From Gammaproteobacteria bacterium (GTDB taxonomy: Bacteria > Pseudomonadota > Gammaproteobacteria > HK1): a stretch of DNA of 8,989 nucleotides. The translations under genes and the position numbers were made by a program. Positions within the stretch are counted from its first letter, which is position 1. Each line of letters starts with the position of its first letter. Below, piece after piece: positions 6,767-8,989 of the stretch. The stretch spans positions 1-8,989 of the forward strand of contig JAJECB010000238.1 in NCBI GenBank assembly GCA_022822245.1, read 5' to 3'. The notes under the pieces are model-generated. The model saw only the letters and a list, made by a program, of their open reading frames with translations. It did not search any database and was not told where the DNA came from.

Positions 6767-7939
6767 TCAGGCGGCCCGGGCGAGATGGCGCTTGATCGAC
6801 TCGTGGTAGTGGCCGAGGGCGGGCTCGTTCCGCCCGTAGGTGACGTGCTCCTGCGCCCCCGAGTAGAAGCTGCGCTGGATGTTCTCGCCGTTGGGGAAGT
6901 CTTCCTCGAGGACGATGGACATCAGGAGGTCCATGTTCCGGTCCCAGTGACCCTTCGCGCTCTCGGTGAGGGCGGGCTCGGGGGTGTAGAGCTGGACGTA
7001 CATCCGGGCCCGGTCCGGATCGTCCTCGACGGGGAAGATGCGCCAGGTCTCGAGGTGGTCCTGCTGCATGATGAAGACGGTGTTCGGGAACAGCACGTAG
7101 ACGAGCGCGGTGTGGTGGACGAGGTCCCAATCCGATTCGGGCACCTCCCGCAGCTCGTCGAGGGACCGGCGGGCGTAGATGCTCCGGCTGTTGCGCCCGA
7201 ACTCGTCGAACGTCCCGACGTTCGAATGGAGGATCGGGTCGAGGGTGGAGGGGTGCAGCACCCGGACGTGGTAGGTCTCGAGGAAGGTGTCGATCACGAG
7301 CTTCCAGTTCATCCTCTGCTCGAGCACCCGGGTCTCGTAGAGGGAGTACCGGCCGAGGTCGAAGCTCGCAAGGTCGCCCTCCGCCCCTTCGAGCGCCTCG
7401 TCGATGTCGAATTCGGCCCCGGGGCTCGTCATCGCCCACACGAGCCCGTACTTCTCGACCACCGGAACCGGAGTGAGGCCATGGCACGCCGGGTCCACTC
7501 CGGGGAATCCCTCGTCATGCGGGATCCGGAGCAGCCGCCCGTCCGAGCCGTACGTCCAGGCATGGTAGGGACAGACGAAACGCTTGCGGTTGCCGCGCCC
7601 CTGCGCGACCCGCGACCCCCGGTGCCGGCAGACGTTGAGAAAGCCGCGCAGGACACCGTCTTCCCCCCGGACCACGAGGATGGGAACCCCGGAGAAGTCG
7701 TCGGTCAGGAAGTCGCCCGGCTCCGGAATCTCGCTGCCGAGCCCCATGAGCAGCGGGTGGCGGCGGAACAGCGTCTCCCGCTCGGCCGCGAGCTGCTCCC
7801 GGCAGGTGTAGTCGGTCACCGGATTTCGGTACACGGACTCCGCCATCGCCGTCGTCTTGGTGTCGAGGTAGCGGAGGAGCTGCCGCAGTTGGGCCACCTG
7901 GCAGCCCTGGTCCAGGGTCGTGAGGCGCTGCATGTCCAT
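6767..7939 (-). CDS. Rieske [2Fe-2S] non-haem iron oxygenase, alpha (catalytic) subunit
   Basis: A 390-aa ring-hydroxylating-type oxygenase. The N-terminal Rieske domain has C104-x-H106 and C123-x2-H126 within CRHRGSR...FVCPYHAWTY. The C-terminal catalytic domain has ETYHVRVLH (221-229), giving iron ligands H224 and H229, and EEDFPNGENIQ (345-355), where D347 is the likely third ligand. It ends with the family's GRNEPALGHYHESI (369-382). The residue that bridges Rieske and iron centres, usually Asp, is Glu221 here. Such enzymes use O2 and electrons from a ferredoxin/reductase to hydroxylate or demethylate substrates; no partner is in the window. The frame allows a start at 7975 (no ribosome site), 7939 or 7933. 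GGGAAGA just upstream favours the last two, and 7939 is reported. It is divergent from tetR with a shared operator, so probably repressed by it. Substrate unknown. Confidence 0.88.
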   Translation of the reverse strand: MDMQRLTTLDQGCQVAQLRQLLRYLDTKTTAMAESVYRNPVTDYTCREQLAAERETLFRRHPLLMGLGSEIPEPGDFLTDDFSGVPILVVRGEDGVLRGFLNVCRHRGSRVAQGRGNRKRFVCPYHAWTYGSDGRLLRIPHDEGFPGVDPACHGLTPVPVVEKYGLVWAMTSPGAEFDIDEALEGAEGDLASFDLGRYSLYETRVLEQRMNWKLVIDTFLETYHVRVLHPSTLDPILHSNVGTFDEFGRNSRSIYARRSLDELREVPESDWDLVHHTALVYVLFPNTVFIMQQDHLETWRIFPVEDDPDRARMYVQLYTPEPALTESAKGHWDRNMDLLMSIVLEEDFPNGENIQRSFYSGAQEHVTYGRNEPALGHYHESIKRHLARAA

Positions 7940-7992
7940 TCTTCCCGTCGGTAATCGCTGGGCAGCGTCAAGCATAGCCGATTCGTGGCGGA

Positions 7993-7998
7993 ATTCTA
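7993..7998 (-). promoter_or_regulatory. Candidate -10 element for the Rieske oxygenase gene
   Basis: On the minus strand the left operator arm reads TAGAAT (5 of 6 to consensus), about 54 bp before the start codon at 7939. It mirrors the tetR -10 on the other arm. A second candidate, TATGCT at 7976-7971, lies nearer the gene, so the choice is uncertain. Confidence 0.3.
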
Positions 7999-8006
7999 GC
8001 GGGTGT

Positions 8007-8012
8007 TAGAAT
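8007..8012 (+). promoter_or_regulatory. Candidate -10 element for tetR
   Basis: TAGAAT matches TATAAT at 5 of 6 positions and lies inside the right arm of the operator. Transcription would start near 8019-8020, leaving a leader of about 35 nt before the ATG at 8054. It would exclude the upstream in-frame GTG at 8003, which falls before the predicted transcript start. No -35 is recognisable. Confidence 0.4.
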
Positions 8013-8053
8013 TTTTGGAGCTTGCGTTCCCTCGCCCGCCCGTGACCGGAGAC

Positions 8054-8776
8054 ATGAGCGAAGAGCACCCGACGACGACGAACCCGAGGCCTCCCGTCCC
8101 GGAACCATCCGATCTCGCGGCGCGCCCGGCGCGCGGCTCCCGGCCCGGGAACGGCGCCGACGGAGGACCGAAGTCGGAGCGTACCCGGCAGCGGATCCTC
8201 GACGCGGCGGCGCGCACCTTCCGCGACAAGGGATTCGCGGGGACCACCCTCAACGACATCGCGGTGGCCGCCCGGCTCCGGGCGGGGAGCATCTACTACC
8301 ACTTCGACTCGAAGGAACGGCTCCTCGAAGAGGTTCTGGACATCGGCATCGCGCGGGTATCCGCGGCAGTGAGGCGGGCGCTCGAGGCCCTGCCGCCGGA
8401 GACCTCTCCTTCGGACCGGATCCGGACCGGGATCGAGGCCCACCTGCGGAGTCTCCTCTACCTCGGCGAGTACACGTCGGCGAGCTTCCGCATCTTCGGA
8501 CAGGCGCCGCCCGACGTCCGGACCCGGATACTGTCGCGGCGGCGCGCCTACGCCGACGACTGGCGGCGAATGCTGCAGGAAGCCCGGGCGGCGGGCGAGC
8601 TCCACCCCGAACGGGATCTCGCTCTGGCCAGGATGTTCCTGTTCGGCGCGCTCAACTGGTCGGTGGAGTGGTACGACCCCGAGAAGGGCTCCCTCGACGA
8701 CTTCGTCCGCGAGGCGGCGGAGACCTTCCTCCACGGCATCCTCGCTCCTCCGAACGAGGCGGCACCGGTCGCATAG
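8054..8776 (+). CDS. TetR/AcrR-family transcriptional regulator (KstR2-like C-terminal domain)
   Basis: A 240-aa repressor. The N-terminal DNA-binding domain spans about 42-88: ERTRQRILDAAARTFRDKGFAGTTLNDIA, then the recognition helix and the family's GSIYYHFDSKERLL (78-91). The ligand-binding half ends with MFLFGALNWSVEWYDPEKGSLDDFVREAAETFLHGI (194-229). The GALNW-x-x-WY motif is typical of KstR2/FadR-like TetR proteins, several of which sense acyl-CoA thioesters. The first 40 residues are Pro/Gly/Arg-rich and probably disordered, longer than usual for the family. The start is uncertain: ATG 8054 has GGAG only 2 nt away, GTG 8042 has no ribosome site, and GTG 8003 lies in the operator. Divergent from the Rieske gene; probably autoregulated and controlling that gene plus the amidohydrolase operon. 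Confidence 0.85.
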   Translation: MSEEHPTTTNPRPPVPEPSDLAARPARGSRPGNGADGGPKSERTRQRILDAAARTFRDKGFAGTTLNDIAVAARLRAGSIYYHFDSKERLLEEVLDIGIARVSAAVRRALEALPPETSPSDRIRTGIEAHLRSLLYLGEYTSASFRIFGQAPPDVRTRILSRRRAYADDWRRMLQEARAAGELHPERDLALARMFLFGALNWSVEWYDPEKGSLDDFVREAAETFLHGILAPPNEAAPVA

Positions 8777-8804
8777 TCCGGCGGAGCGTCACTGCGACGG
8801 GGTT

Positions 8805-8861
8805 TTTCGGAACATAGTCCATATTTCGGTCCGAAATATGGATTTCGATCCACTAGTGTCC
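8805..8861 (+). repeat. Three copies of a TTTCGGTCC-like motif at exact 19-bp spacing
   Basis: TTTCGGAAC begins at 8805, TTTCGGTCC at 8824 and TTTCGATCC at 8843, each 19 bp after the last. The remaining bases of each unit are not conserved. The even spacing of about two helical turns would place the motifs on nearly the same face of the DNA, as in iteron-like or cooperative operator arrays. The middle copy forms one half of the 25-bp palindrome. Confidence 0.4.
8818..8842. promoter_or_regulatory. Perfect 25-bp palindrome downstream of tetR
   Basis: TCCATATTTCGG, a single central T at 8830, and CCGAAATATGGA form perfect 12-bp inverted arms. The element starts 41 bp after the tetR stop. It is not followed by a T-run, so it is a poor intrinsic terminator. 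It is more likely a protein-binding site, either for the gene that seems to begin near 8893-8935 or as part of a mobile-element end. It does not resemble the tetR operator. Confidence 0.6.
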
Positions 8862-8870
8862 CAACGTTGG
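8839..8870. repeat. Chain of short palindromes after the 25-bp palindrome
   Basis: Three further symmetrical elements follow and overlap: TGGAT-TTCG-ATCCA (8839-8852, a 5-bp stem with a TTCG loop), CACTAGTG (8851-8858) and CCAACGTTGG (8861-8870). Such density of symmetry is not seen elsewhere in the window. It may be a composite regulatory region, a transcript with several alternative hairpins, or the tip of a mobile element. No function is assigned. Confidence 0.4.
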
Positions 8871-8934
8871 ACTGCCGTTCGGTTGTAACCATATGATAAG
8901 ATTATTATTTTCTTCGTCTAGAGGAGTTTTAGAC

Positions 8935-8989
8935 TTGAATCTCGCCAGTCGGTCCCGCACGGTCAGGCCGTTTCCGCGCCCACAGGACG
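8935..8989 (+). CDS. Possible start of a new gene running off the right edge
   Basis: GAGGAG at 8921-8926 stands 8 nt before a TTG at 8935, and the frame is open to the end of the window (18 codons, beginning Leu/Met-Asn-Leu-Ala-Ser). The same frame also has an ATG at 8893, but without a ribosome binding site. The preceding 50 bases are AT-rich (about 30% G+C over 8881-8940) as expected of a promoter. The coding part returns to high G+C. The translated piece is too short and basic to identify. It may also be non-coding. Confidence 0.25.
   Translation, partial: MNLASRSRTVRPFPRPQD

Larger units (their letters stand above)
7992..8013. promoter_or_regulatory. Putative TetR operator shared by tetR and the Rieske oxygenase gene
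   Basis: Left arm AATTCTAGC and right arm GTTAGAATT form a 22-bp inverted repeat with one mismatch and a 4-bp GGGT centre. It lies between the divergent Rieske gene (start 52 bp away) and tetR (start 40 bp away). This is the classic place and size for a TetR autoregulatory site. Each arm also contains a TAGAAT -10-like hexamer pointing outward, so bound repressor would cover both promoters. The core matches the repeat upstream of the amidohydrolase operon. Confidence 0.65.

Noticed and set aside
7206..7225. Perfect inverted repeat TCGAACGTC-CC-GACGTTCGA inside the Rieske gene
   Set aside because: Nine-base arms with a short spacer are expected about once by chance in a GC-rich 9-kb window, and the site is fully coding with no regulatory context.
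5960..7954. 664-codon plus-strand frame over dusA and the Rieske gene
   Set aside because: Out of frame with dusA and antisense to the Rieske gene, with no recognisable domain.
8003..8053. Upstream in-frame GTG starts for tetR (8003 and 8042)
   Set aside because: GTG 8003 lies inside the operator and the putative -10, so it would precede the transcript. GTG 8042 has no ribosome site and cannot be excluded, but adds only four residues.
8916..8934. GTCTAGA-N5-TTTAGAC as a third copy of the TetR operator
   Set aside because: It shares TCTA...TAGA but has a 5-bp centre and different outer bases, so the half-site spacing does not match. It also overlaps the candidate ribosome binding site.
1..8989. 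tRNA, rRNA, CRISPR arrays, phage-defence or complete transposon genes
   Set aside because: Looked for and not seen. No regularly spaced long repeats, and no cloverleaf, nuclease, integrase or transposase motifs in the well-supported frames.

Overview
The window is about 9 kb of GC-rich bacterial chromosome (roughly 70% G+C by eye) holding five full-length metabolic or housekeeping genes, one regulator, and a partial gene at each edge. The gene content (HpnC/HpnD-type squalene synthesis, a DusA-type tRNA dihydrouridine synthase, a DgcA-like flavoenzyme) fits a high-GC proteobacterium, perhaps a gammaproteobacterium. This is an inference from gene families, not a taxonomic assignment. Genes are densely packed, two gene pairs converge with very short gaps, and codon use is uniform until about position 8800. 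There the sequence becomes AT-rich and dense in palindromes.

Layout. (1) 1-1028, minus strand: hpnC followed by the first 35 codons of an hpnD-like gene, joined by an ATGA overlap. This is the start of a hopanoid squalene operon. (2) 1273-3318, plus: a 681-aa DgcA-like FMN/FAD oxidoreductase of the old yellow enzyme/trimethylamine dehydrogenase class, converging on (3) 5416-3336, minus: an Amidohydro_3/D-aminoacylase-like hydrolase and a DUF1330 protein, apparently one operon. (4) 5610-6692, plus: dusA, probably leaderless, with a Ser-Pro hexanucleotide repeat at its N terminus, converging on (5) 7939-6767, minus: a Rieske non-haem iron oxygenase alpha subunit. (6) 8054-8776, plus: a TetR-family regulator divergent from the Rieske gene. 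(7) 8777-8989: an AT-rich segment with a perfect 25-bp palindrome, a 19-bp-periodic motif, further short palindromes and a possible new gene start.

How it may work together. The strongest unlisted signal is a pair of matching 18-bp inverted repeats of the form TTCNARC-N4-GTTAGAA. One lies between tetR and the Rieske gene, the other just upstream of the amidohydrolase-DUF1330 operon. They suggest that the TetR protein controls itself, the Rieske oxygenase and the hydrolase operon as one small regulon, with dusA lying inside it but not obviously part of it. The TetR C-terminal half resembles the KstR2/acyl-CoA-responsive type, so a catabolic intermediate is a reasonable guess for the inducer. 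The Rieske enzyme has Glu where most family members have the bridging Asp, and a DgcA-like N-demethylase lies nearby. Together these allow, but do not prove, a role in breakdown of an N-methylated or amide-containing compound. No ferredoxin, reductase or DgcB partner is present here. I see no tRNA, rRNA, CRISPR array or complete mobile element.
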